A stretch of 64,000 nucleotides of DNA from JAJYSO01 sp964586655. GTDB lineage: Bacteria; Bacteroidota; Bacteroidia; Flavobacteriales; Flavobacteriaceae. Shown one piece after another: positions 41,063 to 50,395 of the stretch; position 1 is the stretch's first letter, and each line of letters starts with the position of its first letter. The stretch spans positions 62,001 through 126,000 of the forward strand of contig CAZPGY010000006.1 in the NCBI GenBank assembly GCA_964586655.1, written 5' to 3'. Made by a program: the position numbers and the translations under genes. The notes beneath the pieces are model-generated. The model worked only from the letters and a program-made list of their open reading frames with translations, was not told the origin of the DNA and ran no database searches.

Positions 41063-42928
41063 CTATTCGGCGGCTACTTCTTCTTCCTTAATGGTGTCTA
41101 AATCGGTCCTCAGATTATCAATGATAAATTTTTGGCGATCGCTGGTATTTTTTCCCATATAGAATTTTAGCAGCTGCTCAATTCCCATTTCCTTATCCAA
41201 CATCACCGGATCTAAGCGGATATTGTCTCCGATAAAATGAGTAAACTCGTCGGGAGAGATTTCGCCCAAGCCTTTAAACCGCGTAATTTCCGGTTTCCCT
41301 TTTAATTTTTGAATGGCTTCTTGCTTTTCTTGCTCCGAATAGCAATAATGGGTTTCTTTTTTATTGCGCACCCTAAACAACGGGGTCTGCAAAATATAAA
41401 GATGTCCTTCTTTAATCAATTCCGGGAAAAACTGAAGAAAAAACGTGATGAGCAACAATCGAATGTGCATGCCGTCAACATCGGCATCTGTAGCAATTAC
41501 AATGTTGTTGTACCGCAAATCTTCAATAGAATCCTCAATATTCAAGGCCGCCTGTAACAAGTTAAATTCTTCGTTTTCATAGACAATCTTTTTGGAGAGT
41601 CCATAACTGTTTAAGGGTTTTCCTTTAAGACTAAAAACGGCTTGGGTATTGACCTTACGCGACTTGGTAATACTTCCGCTTGCCGAGTCGCCCTCTGTAA
41701 TAAACAAGGTGCTCTCCAAATGGCCTTCTTTTTTAGTATCGCCGAGGTGTATTCGGCAATCCCGTAATTTTTTATTGTGCAAACTGGCTTTTTTAGCCCG
41801 TTTTTTAGCCAGTTTCCTAATGCCTTTTAAGTCTTTTCGCTCCCGTTCGGCCTGAAGGATTTTCCGTTGCAAGCGTTCGGCTACTTCCTCATGACGATGC
41901 AGGTAATTATCGAGGTTGCGTTTGACAAAATCCATCACATAGGTACGCACCGTAGGATGATTTCCGCCCATATCTTTAGACCCCAATTTTGTTTTGGTTT
42001 GGCTTTCAAAAACGGGCTCCATCACCTTTATACTCAAGGCAGCTACAATAGATTTTCGAATGTCGTTGGTGTTGTAATTTTTATCATAAAACTCACGAAT
42101 GGTTTTTACCAAACCTTCCCGGAAGGCATTTTGATGGGTTCCGCCCTGGGTAGTATGTTGACCATTGACAAAGGAGTGATATTCTTCGCTATACTGACTT
42201 TTGTTATAGGTGATGGCCACTTCAATATCGTCACCGCGCATGTGAATAATGGGAAACATGCGGTTTTCTTCTTTGATACTATCAGCCAAAAGATCTTTTA
42301 AACCGTCTTCAGAATAGAATTTCTCTCCATTAAACACAAGCGTCAACCCCGGGTTGAGGTAAACGTAGTTTTTAAGCAATTTCTCGACGTACTCCTTGCG
42401 GTACTTGTATTTTTTAAAGATTTTCTCATCCGGTACAAAGGTGACCTTTGTCCCTTTTCGTCGAGAAGTCTCTTCCAGTTTTTCGACTTCTATTAAGGTT
42501 CCTTGTTCAAATTCTGCAGCTACAGACTTGCCGTCGCGATTGGATTCGACTCGAAAATAAGACGAAAGCGCATTAACCGCTTTGGTACCTACGCCGTTTA
42601 GACCCACGGATTTTTTAAAGGCTTTGGTGTCATATTTTCCTCCCGTGTTCATTTTGGACACCACATCGACTACTTTTCCCAACGGAATGCCGCGACCGTA
42701 ATCACGAACAATGACCCGCTGTCCTTGGATGGAAACTTCGATGGTTTTTCCGGCTCCCATGACAAATTCATCTATGGAATTGTCAATCACTTCTTTAAGT
42801 AAGATATAAATACCGTCATCTGAACTGGAACCATCGCCCAGCTTTCCGATGTACATGCCGGGACGCATTTGGATATGCTCTTTCCAATCCAGAGATTTGA
42901 TATTTTCTTCAGTATATTTTGTTGCCAT
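41063..42928 (-). CDS. parE: DNA topoisomerase IV subunit B
   Basis: 621 aa. GHKL ATPase features are VIDNSIDEFVMGAG, VRDYGRGIPLG and GLNGVGTKAVNAL, with the hinge GGTHQNAFREG. The TOPRIM part has LFITEGDSASGS near residue 410 and the Asp pair in ATDADVDGMHIR. It powers strand passage with ParC. The absence of the extra GyrB insert and the pairing with parC argue for ParE. parE and parC likely form one operon. Confidence 0.95.
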   Translation of the reverse strand: MATKYTEENIKSLDWKEHIQMRPGMYIGKLGDGSSSDDGIYILLKEVIDNSIDEFVMGAGKTIEVSIQGQRVIVRDYGRGIPLGKVVDVVSKMNTGGKYDTKAFKKSVGLNGVGTKAVNALSSYFRVESNRDGKSVAAEFEQGTLIEVEKLEETSRRKGTKVTFVPDEKIFKKYKYRKEYVEKLLKNYVYLNPGLTLVFNGEKFYSEDGLKDLLADSIKEENRMFPIIHMRGDDIEVAITYNKSQYSEEYHSFVNGQHTTQGGTHQNAFREGLVKTIREFYDKNYNTNDIRKSIVAALSIKVMEPVFESQTKTKLGSKDMGGNHPTVRTYVMDFVKRNLDNYLHRHEEVAERLQRKILQAERERKDLKGIRKLAKKRAKKASLHNKKLRDCRIHLGDTKKEGHLESTLFITEGDSASGSITKSRKVNTQAVFSLKGKPLNSYGLSKKIVYENEEFNLLQAALNIEDSIEDLRYNNIVIATDADVDGMHIRLLLITFFLQFFPELIKEGHLYILQTPLFRVRNKKETHYCYSEQEKQEAIQKLKGKPEITRFKGLGEISPDEFTHFIGDNIRLDPVMLDKEMGIEQLLKFYMGKNTSDRQKFIIDNLRTDLDTIKEEEVAAE

Positions 42929-43152
42929 AAATCTCGGTTACGCCCCTAATATAATGAACTCATTTAAATTTCCCATAAAGTAGATGCAAATTTCAGGTGT
43001 TCTTCCGCTTAGAAAGGAACGAGTACGTTTTATAAACTACAAATATAAAAATAGTTTAGGGAAATATCTCGCAGAATTTACAGTTATGAAGGCTTGGTTT
43101 TTCAAGGCTATAGGAGCCAAATTATTATTGTGCAACAAAGACCACAATTTAT

Positions 43153-44082
43153 TCATAAGGGAGAGGATTGACGGTCAGAAACCGATTTAAGCAATTCAAC
43201 CCTCAGGAATATCTCATGAGACCCACTGTTGTAATGCATCAATTCACTAAGGGCATAATCATAGGCATACCCCAGCATAAGATACTCATTGATTTGAAAT
43301 CCGGCTAAGAAACTTACCGCTGTGTTCAACCGATATCCCACCCCAAGGCTCACTTTTTCATACAAAAGGGTATTCACTGCCAGGTCTAACGAAAGTGGAG
43401 CTCCGGCCACTCCTTTTAGTATGGCAATGGGTTTTAGCAAAACATTCTTGTTCAAGGTAAAGACATATCCTCCCATCAAATAAAAGTGTGTTCTTTCATC
43501 GGCTATCGAAATTTTTACTTCGTTGTAATGTTTGGTTTCCAAAAAATTGGGTGTCGATAATCCTATATACCATTTATGGGTGTAAAAATAAATCCCTGCC
43601 CCCAGCACGGGCCTGACCACATGAGTCATATTGAGGTGGAGGTTGCTGCGATCATAAATATTGAGCTTATTAGGGTCTAAGTTTAACGTACTTATACCGG
43701 CTTTTATTCCAAATGCTATCTGAATATTTGTTTTAGGGATCAAAACATAAGAAAAATTGGCCGCCAAGAGATTTTTATCGGAAGGGCCAATCTGATCATT
43801 CATAAACTCGAGTCCCAATCCCACTTTCTGTTCTTTTCCCACCGGAGTGTGCAACGACAGGTTTAAAGTCTTGGGAGCTCCTTCTATTCCTACCCACTGA
43901 TTACGATAAAGGGCAAGAACGCTCAGCCTCCCCCGTTGTCCGGTATAAGCGGGATTGTATTGCATGGTGTTGTACCTATAAGTAGTGTATTGCGAATATT
44001 GCTGTCCCCATATTTCATCGGACCATAAAGCACCAAAACCGAAGAAAACCAACAAGAAAAATGTAAAATTAAGGTTTTTCAT
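43153..44082 (-). CDS. PorP/SprF family type IX secretion system membrane protein
   Basis: 309 aa. The signal peptide ends DEIWGQQ, then QYSQYTTYRYNTMQYNPAYTGQRG, the hallmark N-terminus of the PorP/SprF family. The rest is amphipathic beta-strands of an outer-membrane barrel (AFGIKAGISTLNLD, WYIGLSTPNFLE, VSLGVGYRLNTAVSFLAGFQ, LMLGYAYDYAL). Members work with partner T9SS cargo proteins, as SprF does with SprB. The upstream neighbour, seven bases away, is exactly such a cargo with a type-B domain. It is not the core PorP, which would lie with other por genes. Confidence 0.93.
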   Translation of the reverse strand: MKNLNFTFFLLVFFGFGALWSDEIWGQQYSQYTTYRYNTMQYNPAYTGQRGRLSVLALYRNQWVGIEGAPKTLNLSLHTPVGKEQKVGLGLEFMNDQIGPSDKNLLAANFSYVLIPKTNIQIAFGIKAGISTLNLDPNKLNIYDRSNLHLNMTHVVRPVLGAGIYFYTHKWYIGLSTPNFLETKHYNEVKISIADERTHFYLMGGYVFTLNKNVLLKPIAILKGVAGAPLSLDLAVNTLLYEKVSLGVGYRLNTAVSFLAGFQINEYLMLGYAYDYALSELMHYNSGSHEIFLRVELLKSVSDRQSSPL

Positions 44083-44089
44083 AGGTCAA

Positions 44090-45322
44090 TTAGCTTCCTT
44101 CAAGATACACATACCCCAACTTCTGATGTTGGGTCTTATGGGCTCCTGAACCGGTTTGATAGTTGATGATATAATAATAGGTTCCGGTGGGCAGAGAATT
44201 TTGTCTGGCAATGGTCAACCGGCCGCCGGAATAACCATCAAACACCGCACCCTGCGGACCATAGACTGTAGATTCAAATACCTTAACCCCCCACCGGTTA
44301 TAAACACTTACTTTAATAATTTCAGCACAAGAAGATTGGATGCGCATATAATTGTTTTGGCCGGCGCCGGCTACTTTCACCAGGTTAAACACCTCAATCT
44401 CACAAGCCTGCTCTGCTTTGGCAATACGTCCTAACGTGAGCACTTCATATTCCCCAATTGCTGCGGTAATGGTTTTGTTGCTTTTGTCGATATTTCCATG
44501 CATATTAACCCATTGCTGTTGTGCCGCATCCCAACCCACAACAATTAGCGTTTCTTTTTCCGCAGCCTTAATAAACTCTATCGGCGTGGTTTGTAAATCC
44601 CAAGAAAGACTGGCCAATTGCAAAGTACCGTTATGAGTCGCTTTTTTAAGGATCCAATATTCCTTGTCATTTATCTGTTCAATAGTAGATTCCTTCTGAT
44701 GATGTGGATAATGTAGCGCAGAGTTGCCATAAAAATAAGTAGCGGTATAAAGTCCGGTCAATCCCACAGGATGGATTCCTGCAAAACGGTAATATCCTTT
44801 ATGTCCAACGGGATAAATAAAAGCCGTATCCCCATATTTTTGAACCGATCCGTTTACATGACTGTAATTGGAAGCGTTGATTGAAGTAGCTTGATGTCCA
44901 AAAATAAACCGACCGTTAAAGTCGCGATTATTGACTATTCCCCTCAAGAAATTAACTCGTCCTTCTGCCTGCACGACTCCATACAGTTCGAAGGATTCAG
45001 GCTGACTGTTGTTGTTAAAACTCAGGTTATAAAAATAAATGATTTTTGAGCCGGTCAATACTTGCACCCGGTTACCAACAAACGCACTGTATCCGGTATT
45101 GCCGAGGTAATCAAAGACCCCATCATTATTAAGGTCATTATAGAAATAAGCGTTACCGTCATTGTAAAACTCTGCTCCATTCTTATTGTCGAAAGTAGAT
45201 ACTACCGAATATTGGGTATTCGGACTGAGATAGGCTACCCCAAAATTGACCACTTGTGCCCCTCCCCGAAGTGAGAAGAACAGCCCTGTCAAAGACGCTA
45301 TGTATAATAGTCTTCTTACCAT
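44090..45322 (-). CDS. T9SS cargo protein with type-B sorting domain
   Basis: 410 aa. The signal segment (about 1-24) ends RGGAQVVN. The middle is beta-rich without a known domain. The C-terminal 90 residues (EIEVFNLVKVAG, KVSVYNRWGVKVFES, FDGYSGG, LPTGTYYYIINYQTG, GYVYLEG) form the gliding motility-associated C-terminal domain, the type-B T9SS sorting signal. The PorP/SprF-family gene starts seven bases after its stop, making a two-gene cargo plus partner operon. The protein is small for this class. Its surface role is unknown. Confidence 0.9.
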   Translation of the reverse strand: MVRRLLYIASLTGLFFSLRGGAQVVNFGVAYLSPNTQYSVVSTFDNKNGAEFYNDGNAYFYNDLNNDGVFDYLGNTGYSAFVGNRVQVLTGSKIIYFYNLSFNNNSQPESFELYGVVQAEGRVNFLRGIVNNRDFNGRFIFGHQATSINASNYSHVNGSVQKYGDTAFIYPVGHKGYYRFAGIHPVGLTGLYTATYFYGNSALHYPHHQKESTIEQINDKEYWILKKATHNGTLQLASLSWDLQTTPIEFIKAAEKETLIVVGWDAAQQQWVNMHGNIDKSNKTITAAIGEYEVLTLGRIAKAEQACEIEVFNLVKVAGAGQNNYMRIQSSCAEIIKVSVYNRWGVKVFESTVYGPQGAVFDGYSGGRLTIARQNSLPTGTYYYIINYQTGSGAHKTQHQKLGYVYLEGS

Positions 45323-45382
45323 CCTTATTTAAAAGTAAAGCTGTTTTAGTCATCAATTATTACTACTTGATTTACTGAATTG

Positions 45383-45490
45383 ATACCAATTGGACCTACA
45401 AATGGGTCCGGTATTTATGTATAAATGTCAAACTTCTGCGTTAATCCCACACGTGCGGGACGTCATCATTAAGACCATGCCTGCGCCTAT
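45383..45490 (+). repeat. Family-B element, right part lost
   Basis: Starts ATACCAATTGGACCTAC, then GGTATTTATGTATAAATGTC, then TGCGTTAATCCC-ACACGTGCGGGACGTCATC, in the same order as the complete copy at 26196. The right end is not recognisable. Confidence 0.7.
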
Positions 45491-45599
45491 ATCTACCGAC
45501 AAGTTGAGTTTTTTGTAAATTACCAAAAAAAGTGATATTATCCTATTTTTAACACATTTATCTGGGGGGAGTAAGTCGTTGGTTTTTGCAATGAGACAT

Positions 45600-45645
45600 A
45601 AAAAAACCGGGATGATCCTAAATTTATTAGATTCCCGGTTTTTCA
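45600..45645 (-). terminator. Terminator of the thiolase gene
   Basis: AAAACCGGGA and TCCCGGTTTT pair around a 20-base loop. On the minus strand the stem is followed by seven U. It lies 35 bases past the thiolase stop. Confidence 0.82.
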
Positions 45646-45679
45646 TCTCTTTGCTATAAAGAGCGGTGTAGGTTGTGAA

Positions 45680-46891
45680 TTACAAAGTCACATTTTCAAT
45701 CACTGCGGCATAACCTTGTCCTACTCCAACACACATGGTAACGAGGGCATATTTTTTGCCGGTGAGTTCTAATTCCAAAGCAGCAGAATAACAAATTCGG
45801 GTTCCGGTAACCCCCAAAGGATGGCCAATAGCTATGGCACCGCCATTGGGATTTAATCGAGGGTCATCATCTTTGAGTCCCCATTCGCGAATACAGGCCA
45901 AGCTTTGAGAAGCGAAAGCTTCATTGAGTTCGATTACATCCATATCCTCCATAGTTAAGCCGGCTTTTTCCAAGGCTTTTAAGGAAGATTTTACCGGGCC
46001 AATGCCCATGATGCGTGGTTCTACTCCCACGACAGCAGAGCTCAATATTTTGGCTTTGGGTTTCAATCCATATTTTTCAACGGCGTTTTCAGAAGCAATA
46101 AGGGTTGCCGCAGCTCCATCATTCAATCCTGAAGAATTTCCGGCTGTGACAGAACCTCCTTCTTTTTTAAAGGCCGGTCTCAGTTTTGCTAAAATTTCTT
46201 TGGTGGTATTGGGGCGAATAAACTCATCCTTATCAAACAGCAAGGGTTCTTGTTTACGTCGGGGAATTTCAACCGGCATAATTTCTTTGGCCAAACGCCC
46301 GTTTTCGCGTGCTTTCGCAGCCTTCATTTGACTCCAATAAGCAAAAGCGTCTTGGTCTTCACGAGAAATTCCGTATTTCTCTACCAGGTTTTCTGCGGTA
46401 TTACCCATTCCATCGGTTCCATATTTTTCGTGCATCTTAGGGTTGACAAAACGCCATCCAAAGCTGGTGTCATACATTTTAGCATCTGTTCCATAAGCGG
46501 AGGCAGGTTTGGAAATGGCATAGGGACCGCGCGTCATGTGCTCTACCCCTCCTGAAATAAACAAATCGCCATCACCGGCTTTAATGGCTCGGTTGGCATG
46601 AATCATTGAAGAGAGGCCACTGCTGCAGAGTCGGTTTACCGTTTCTCCGGGAACGGTAAACGGCATTCCGGCCAAAAGCAAACACATTCTGGCCACATTC
46701 CTATTGTCTTCTCCGGCTTGATTGGCACAGCCCATAATTACATCATCAAAGTCTTCTTGGGGAATATTCGGATTTCGTTTTAGAATTTCCTTGATTACCA
46801 TCGCCCCCAAATCATCAGTTCTTATGGGAGAAAGACTGCCTTTAAATTTTCCAATTGGCGTTCTGATACCGTCTATAATATACGAGTTCAT
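45680..46891 (-). CDS. Thiolase, 3-oxoadipyl-CoA/acetyl-CoA acyltransferase-like
   Basis: 403 aa. The nucleophile is Cys89 in VNRLCSSGLSSM; IAIGHPLGVTGTR holds the catalytic His and TMCVGVGQGYA the second Cys. The segments DDVIMGCANQAGEDNRNVARM and DTSFGWRFVNPKM are typical of the PcaF/PaaJ group that cleaves 3-oxoadipyl-CoA to succinyl-CoA and acetyl-CoA. Bacteroidota fatty-acid thiolases (FadA) can look similar, so the symbol is left blank. It has its own terminator and is transcribed alone. A PaaG-like gene is about 8 kb away. Confidence 0.9.
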   Translation of the reverse strand: MNSYIIDGIRTPIGKFKGSLSPIRTDDLGAMVIKEILKRNPNIPQEDFDDVIMGCANQAGEDNRNVARMCLLLAGMPFTVPGETVNRLCSSGLSSMIHANRAIKAGDGDLFISGGVEHMTRGPYAISKPASAYGTDAKMYDTSFGWRFVNPKMHEKYGTDGMGNTAENLVEKYGISREDQDAFAYWSQMKAAKARENGRLAKEIMPVEIPRRKQEPLLFDKDEFIRPNTTKEILAKLRPAFKKEGGSVTAGNSSGLNDGAAATLIASENAVEKYGLKPKAKILSSAVVGVEPRIMGIGPVKSSLKALEKAGLTMEDMDVIELNEAFASQSLACIREWGLKDDDPRLNPNGGAIAIGHPLGVTGTRICYSAALELELTGKKYALVTMCVGVGQGYAAVIENVTL

Positions 46892-47083
46892 AAATTAATT
46901 TTTATTTTTTAATATTAAATTTTATAAGCCTAAGAGCCGATTAGGACTCATCAAAAATGGATAGCCCAAACTTACGGAAAAATTTATTCTTTTTTTCTTA
47001 ATTTTAAATCCCCTCAATTCAATAGATAAATTTGGGTTGTCTTTTTTCCGATAAGATTAAGCAAGACCTAACCAACTTCAGAA

Positions 47084-48229
47084 TTAAGATTTCATAAAAT
47101 CCTCTTGCAACAAACGTTTTATCGGGCGTTGTACCAAATGGGCCGGTAAACTTTTAAACAATTGATTTCGCAGTCTCACCAAAAACTCTTTGTCGAGCTG
47201 TGCTAATTTTCCGGCTCGTCTTGAGTTTTTGATAATGTATCGATTGCGGTTTAAGCGCCTTCGTTCAAAATTTTGACAGGCGGTCCACCAATCATGTTGT
47301 CGCAATTCGTCTTGCAATATAGCCACATCTTCAACAGCCATACAGGCTCCTTGTCCCATATTGGGAGTAGTTGCATGTGCCGCATCGCCTATTAGTAAAA
47401 CACGATCGACATGAAACTTTGAAATTGGATCAATATCGAGCACCGGCATGCCAATCAAATCTTTGTCTTTGCTTTGTCTCAACAGCTGAGGAATAGGATC
47501 GGGATAGGCGGCAAACTGCTTTTGCAATTCCTGTATGTCAAAATGATTTGGGGCAGATTTAGCATTAATACAAGCAAACCAATAAAATTGATTTTGAAGC
47601 AAAGGAGTGATTCCAAATCGCCCGTTTTTGTCCCAAACCGCCATACTGCCCTCCAGGGTCAGTTGCGGATCCTTTATCACTTGTCGCCAGCACCAATAAC
47701 CGGCATACTTGGGAGGGGAATTGGGGATGATTTCCTGTCGAACCCGTGAACCCAGCCCATCAGCACCAATCACAAAATCAAAACATTGTCGCGTTCCATC
47801 GGTAAAACTGATTGTTACCTTCGCTTCTTGAAGGGCTACTCTCTCCAAGCGTTTTTGGGTATAAATTGGCGTATCTTGCACCCGCTCGAGCAACAATTGA
47901 TGTAAATCGGCTCGATGTACAGCATAATTCCCGATTCCATAATTTTTTCTAAGGGCATCGACATCAATAGTGATGAGGGGCATTTTTTGGGCATCATAGA
48001 TCACAAAGGAAGGCAGGGGATTGCTAATATCCTTTACCGCATCGGCCAGCCCGAGATAATCAAAGGCTTTAAGGGCATTGGCAGCCAAGCCCATTCCCGC
48101 TCCAATACCACGCAGTGTGTCTCCCGCTTCAAACACACACACTTCATAGCCTTGTTCTTTTAATACCGGCACAACACTTAATCCGGCAATACCGGCACCA
48201 ATTACCGCAACTGTCGATTTTTTATCCAT
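47084..48229 (-). CDS. FAD-dependent monooxygenase
   Basis: 381 aa, class A flavoprotein monooxygenase fold. The FAD motif is VAVIGAGIAGLSVVPVL (residues about 7-23), the DG motif is FVIGADGLGSRVRQE, and the second FAD motif is VLLIGDAAHATTPNMGQGACMAVEDV. Relatives include salicylate- and 6-hydroxynicotinate-hydroxylases and TetX-like enzymes, which hydroxylate aromatic substrates with NAD(P)H and oxygen. The substrate cannot be assigned. No transmembrane segment. It is separated from the thiolase by 192 bases of sequence without features. Confidence 0.88.
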   Translation of the reverse strand: MDKKSTVAVIGAGIAGLSVVPVLKEQGYEVCVFEAGDTLRGIGAGMGLAANALKAFDYLGLADAVKDISNPLPSFVIYDAQKMPLITIDVDALRKNYGIGNYAVHRADLHQLLLERVQDTPIYTQKRLERVALQEAKVTISFTDGTRQCFDFVIGADGLGSRVRQEIIPNSPPKYAGYWCWRQVIKDPQLTLEGSMAVWDKNGRFGITPLLQNQFYWFACINAKSAPNHFDIQELQKQFAAYPDPIPQLLRQSKDKDLIGMPVLDIDPISKFHVDRVLLIGDAAHATTPNMGQGACMAVEDVAILQDELRQHDWWTACQNFERRRLNRNRYIIKNSRRAGKLAQLDKEFLVRLRNQLFKSLPAHLVQRPIKRLLQEDFMKS

Positions 48230-48601
48230 TCCACCAATTTATATTACAAAACAAAGTTAAAGAAGTGTACTACTAAATCCACATACAAAACAAACCAATA
48301 TCCAGATAAAAATTTCAAAATCTCTGCATTTCGATTTCGTGGTTATCGAGCGAAGTCGAGATGCTCAATACAGGCTAAATACGCGTCATAACTAAGGCTG
48401 TTTCTGCGCCTGTGCCTGCCGACGAGGCAGGCTTTTCACCTTGACCTTTAAAATTTTTAATACCGAATCTTTGGCCTATTTTATAAATGGGTTTGGTATA
48501 AGAACATTGAAGGAAATGACAGCTCAGATTTAACACTTTCTAAAAGGCGTAAAAAAACAAAAATCATATTGTTTTTTGTAGGTCAGAAGGCTTATAAGGA
48601 C
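48230..48601. other. Divergent intergenic region largely occupied by a family-B copy
   Basis: It lies between the monooxygenase and ndh starts. 48290-48499 is a family-B-like element, and the ndh promoter follows at 48602. No gene is seen. Confidence 0.5.
48290..48499 (+). repeat. Family-B element, diverged and expanded copy
   Basis: Left part ACCAATATCCAGATAAAAAT and TTTCAAAATCTCTGCATT; core CGCGTCATAACTAAGGCTG; then CCTTGACCTTTAAAATTTTT; right end TTTTATAAATGGGTTTGGTAT. The order matches the 26196 copy but with extra interior bases, including the palindrome GCCTGCCGACGAGGCAGGC. Confidence 0.7.
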
Positions 48602-48609
48602 TAAATTTG
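48602..48609 (+). promoter_or_regulatory. Promoter -7 box for ndh
   Basis: TAAATTTG, an exact TAnnTTTG, 18 bases before the ATG at 48628. Predicted leader of about 13 bases. Confidence 0.45.
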
Positions 48610-48627
48610 CCCCCAAAATTAAGACTT

Positions 48628-49941
48628 ATGCCATCACTCAATATCCCTAAATCAAACTTGCCCCGAGTGGTTATTATCGGCGGTGGTTTTGGGGGGTTGA
48701 ACCTTATAAAAAAGCTGGTTAAAACAAAGCAATTTCAAATAGTTTTAATCGATAAACGCAACTACCACACTTTTCAACCGCTACTCTATCAAGTTTCTAC
48801 TTATGGATTGGATGCGGGAGAGGTTTCTTATCCGCTCAGAAAAACGGTCAAACGCAATCCCAAAGATGCTTATTTTCGCTATGCCGAAGTCTTGTCTATC
48901 GATGATGACAAACGACTGATCCATGCAGATAAAGGCGATATCAGCTATGATTATTTGGTCATTGCCACTGGGTCGAAAACCAATTTTTTTGGAAATAAGG
49001 AAATTGAAAAAAACGCAATGCGGATGAAAAGCGTCCCCCAAGCCGTAAACATCCGGACGCTTATTTTAGAAAACCTGGAAGAAGCCACCAGAACCAAGGA
49101 TCCCAAGAAACGAAAGGCTTTGCTCAATTTTGTCATTGCCGGAGCCGGCCCCACGGGCGTAGAACTAAGTGGCGCAATTTCTGAAATCCGTAAAAATGTA
49201 ATCCCCCGGGATTATATTGACATCAACCCCGAAGAGATTCAAATTCATTTATTAGAAGGCCAAGATGAGGTGCTGCCGCCGATGAGCAAAAAATCTTCTG
49301 AAAATGCCAAAAAAGCATTGGAGAAATTAGAAGTAGCACTGCATTTGGGAACCATGGTTAAATCCTATGACGGAAAAACGGTGAAAACCGGAGACGGAAA
49401 AGTGTTTGAAACAGAGACTTTTATCTGGACAGCCGGAGTTCACGGCGCTCCTGTTGAAGGACTAAAAGCTGCGGCCCTCGCCGAACGCCCCAATCGTTAT
49501 AAGGTTAATGCATTTAACCAAGTAGAAGGGTATACTCATGTTTTTGCCATTGGCGATATTGCCCTGATGCAAACCGAAAAATATCCCAAAGGACATCCCA
49601 TGGTGGCTCAACCAGCCATTCAACAAGGAAAGTTATTGGCCAAAAATCTGGTTCGCCTAATTCATCAAGAAGAAATGCAGCCCTTCAAGTATTTTGACAA
49701 AGGCACCATGGCTACTATAGGTAGAAATAAAGCCGTTGTAGACCTCAAAAAGTTTCATTTCTCAGGCTTTTTGGCTTGGACATTATGGGGCGGCGTTCAT
49801 TTGTTTTACCTCATCGGTTTCCGAAATCGAGTAGCCACTCTTTTCAATTGGCTGTACCGATACATCAACTACGACCGTGCCAGCAGGCTCATCATCAGGC
49901 CTTTTAAATATAATCGAGAGAAACTCGAAGATTGGGATTAG
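48628..49941 (+). CDS. ndh: NADH dehydrogenase, type II (NADH:quinone oxidoreductase)
   Basis: 437 aa from the ATG at 48628; an upstream TTG at 48607 overlaps the promoter box and is unlikely. The first dinucleotide fold is RVVIIGGGFGGLNLIKKL, then IDKRNYHTFQPLLYQV. The second is FVIAGAGPTGVELSGAI, and FIWTAGVHGAPVEGL and FAIGDIALM complete the FAD site. The C-terminal AWTLWGGVHLFYLIGFRNRVATLFNWLYRY is the amphipathic membrane-attachment region. The enzyme passes electrons from NADH to quinone without pumping ions. It is transcribed as a single gene. Confidence 0.95.
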   Translation: MPSLNIPKSNLPRVVIIGGGFGGLNLIKKLVKTKQFQIVLIDKRNYHTFQPLLYQVSTYGLDAGEVSYPLRKTVKRNPKDAYFRYAEVLSIDDDKRLIHADKGDISYDYLVIATGSKTNFFGNKEIEKNAMRMKSVPQAVNIRTLILENLEEATRTKDPKKRKALLNFVIAGAGPTGVELSGAISEIRKNVIPRDYIDINPEEIQIHLLEGQDEVLPPMSKKSSENAKKALEKLEVALHLGTMVKSYDGKTVKTGDGKVFETETFIWTAGVHGAPVEGLKAAALAERPNRYKVNAFNQVEGYTHVFAIGDIALMQTEKYPKGHPMVAQPAIQQGKLLAKNLVRLIHQEEMQPFKYFDKGTMATIGRNKAVVDLKKFHFSGFLAWTLWGGVHLFYLIGFRNRVATLFNWLYRYINYDRASRLIIRPFKYNREKLEDWD

Positions 49942-50120
49942 GTTTTACACCTATGTACACATACAAAATAGCCGAATCTTCAAGTTATATTTCCAACTCT
50001 CTGCATTAATCCCGCACTGCGGGACATCATAGCTATGGCCATGCCTCGTTTTTGCCTTGATCTTTTTAGGTCAAGGCTTACGCTTGTTTTATAACATCAA
50101 GTTCCGGTGTTCAATTAGCC
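49942..50120. other. Intergenic region after ndh with family-B remnant
   Basis: Part of a 454-base gap. About 49968-50060 resembles family B: TTCCAACTCTCTGCATTAATC, CCGCACTGCGGGACATCATAG, CTATGGCCATGCC, TTTTTGCCTTGATCTTTT. The ends are not recognisable. A short palindrome AGGTCAAGG lies beside it. Confidence 0.5.
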
Positions 50121-50345
50121 CTAAAAATTCACCGCAAATTGAGGGGTAATTAAATAGTCGCTCCTTAACAAGCCTGTACAACCCTTAAGGGTTCAAACCC
50201 CTTGAAGGGTTATTCATAGACAAATATTTTAGCTCAAATTTGGGCTATGAATAATTCGTATTACTCAGATTTATTTTGACGTCTTTATTTCGATGACACT
50301 CAATACAGGTTTGACGCACTTCGGTAAACTCAGCTTGTTTTTATC
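50121..50345 (+). repeat. Family-C element, copy 2, containing repeat-D palindromes
   Basis: The left end AAAAATTCACCGCAAATTGA, then GCTCAAATTTGGGCTATGA, TTTATTTTGACGTC, TCGATGACACTCAATACAGG and TTTGACGCACTTCGGTAAAC all match the copy at 63356. The right inverted end is missing. At 50180-50211 it carries AACCCTTAAGGGTT and CCCCTTGAAGGGTT, as in the double palindrome at 23499. Confidence 0.75.
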
Positions 50346-50395
50346 AATTGGCATGGCTCTTGATTAATGGAGATAAAACCTAAAAAAGAAAAAAC

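Larger units (their letters stand above)
45323..45679. other. Intergenic region between minus-strand genes
   Basis: 357 bases. It holds a family-B copy (from 45383) and the thiolase terminator (45600-45645). The T9SS cargo promoter should lie near 45323-45380; no clear match was picked out. Confidence 0.45.
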
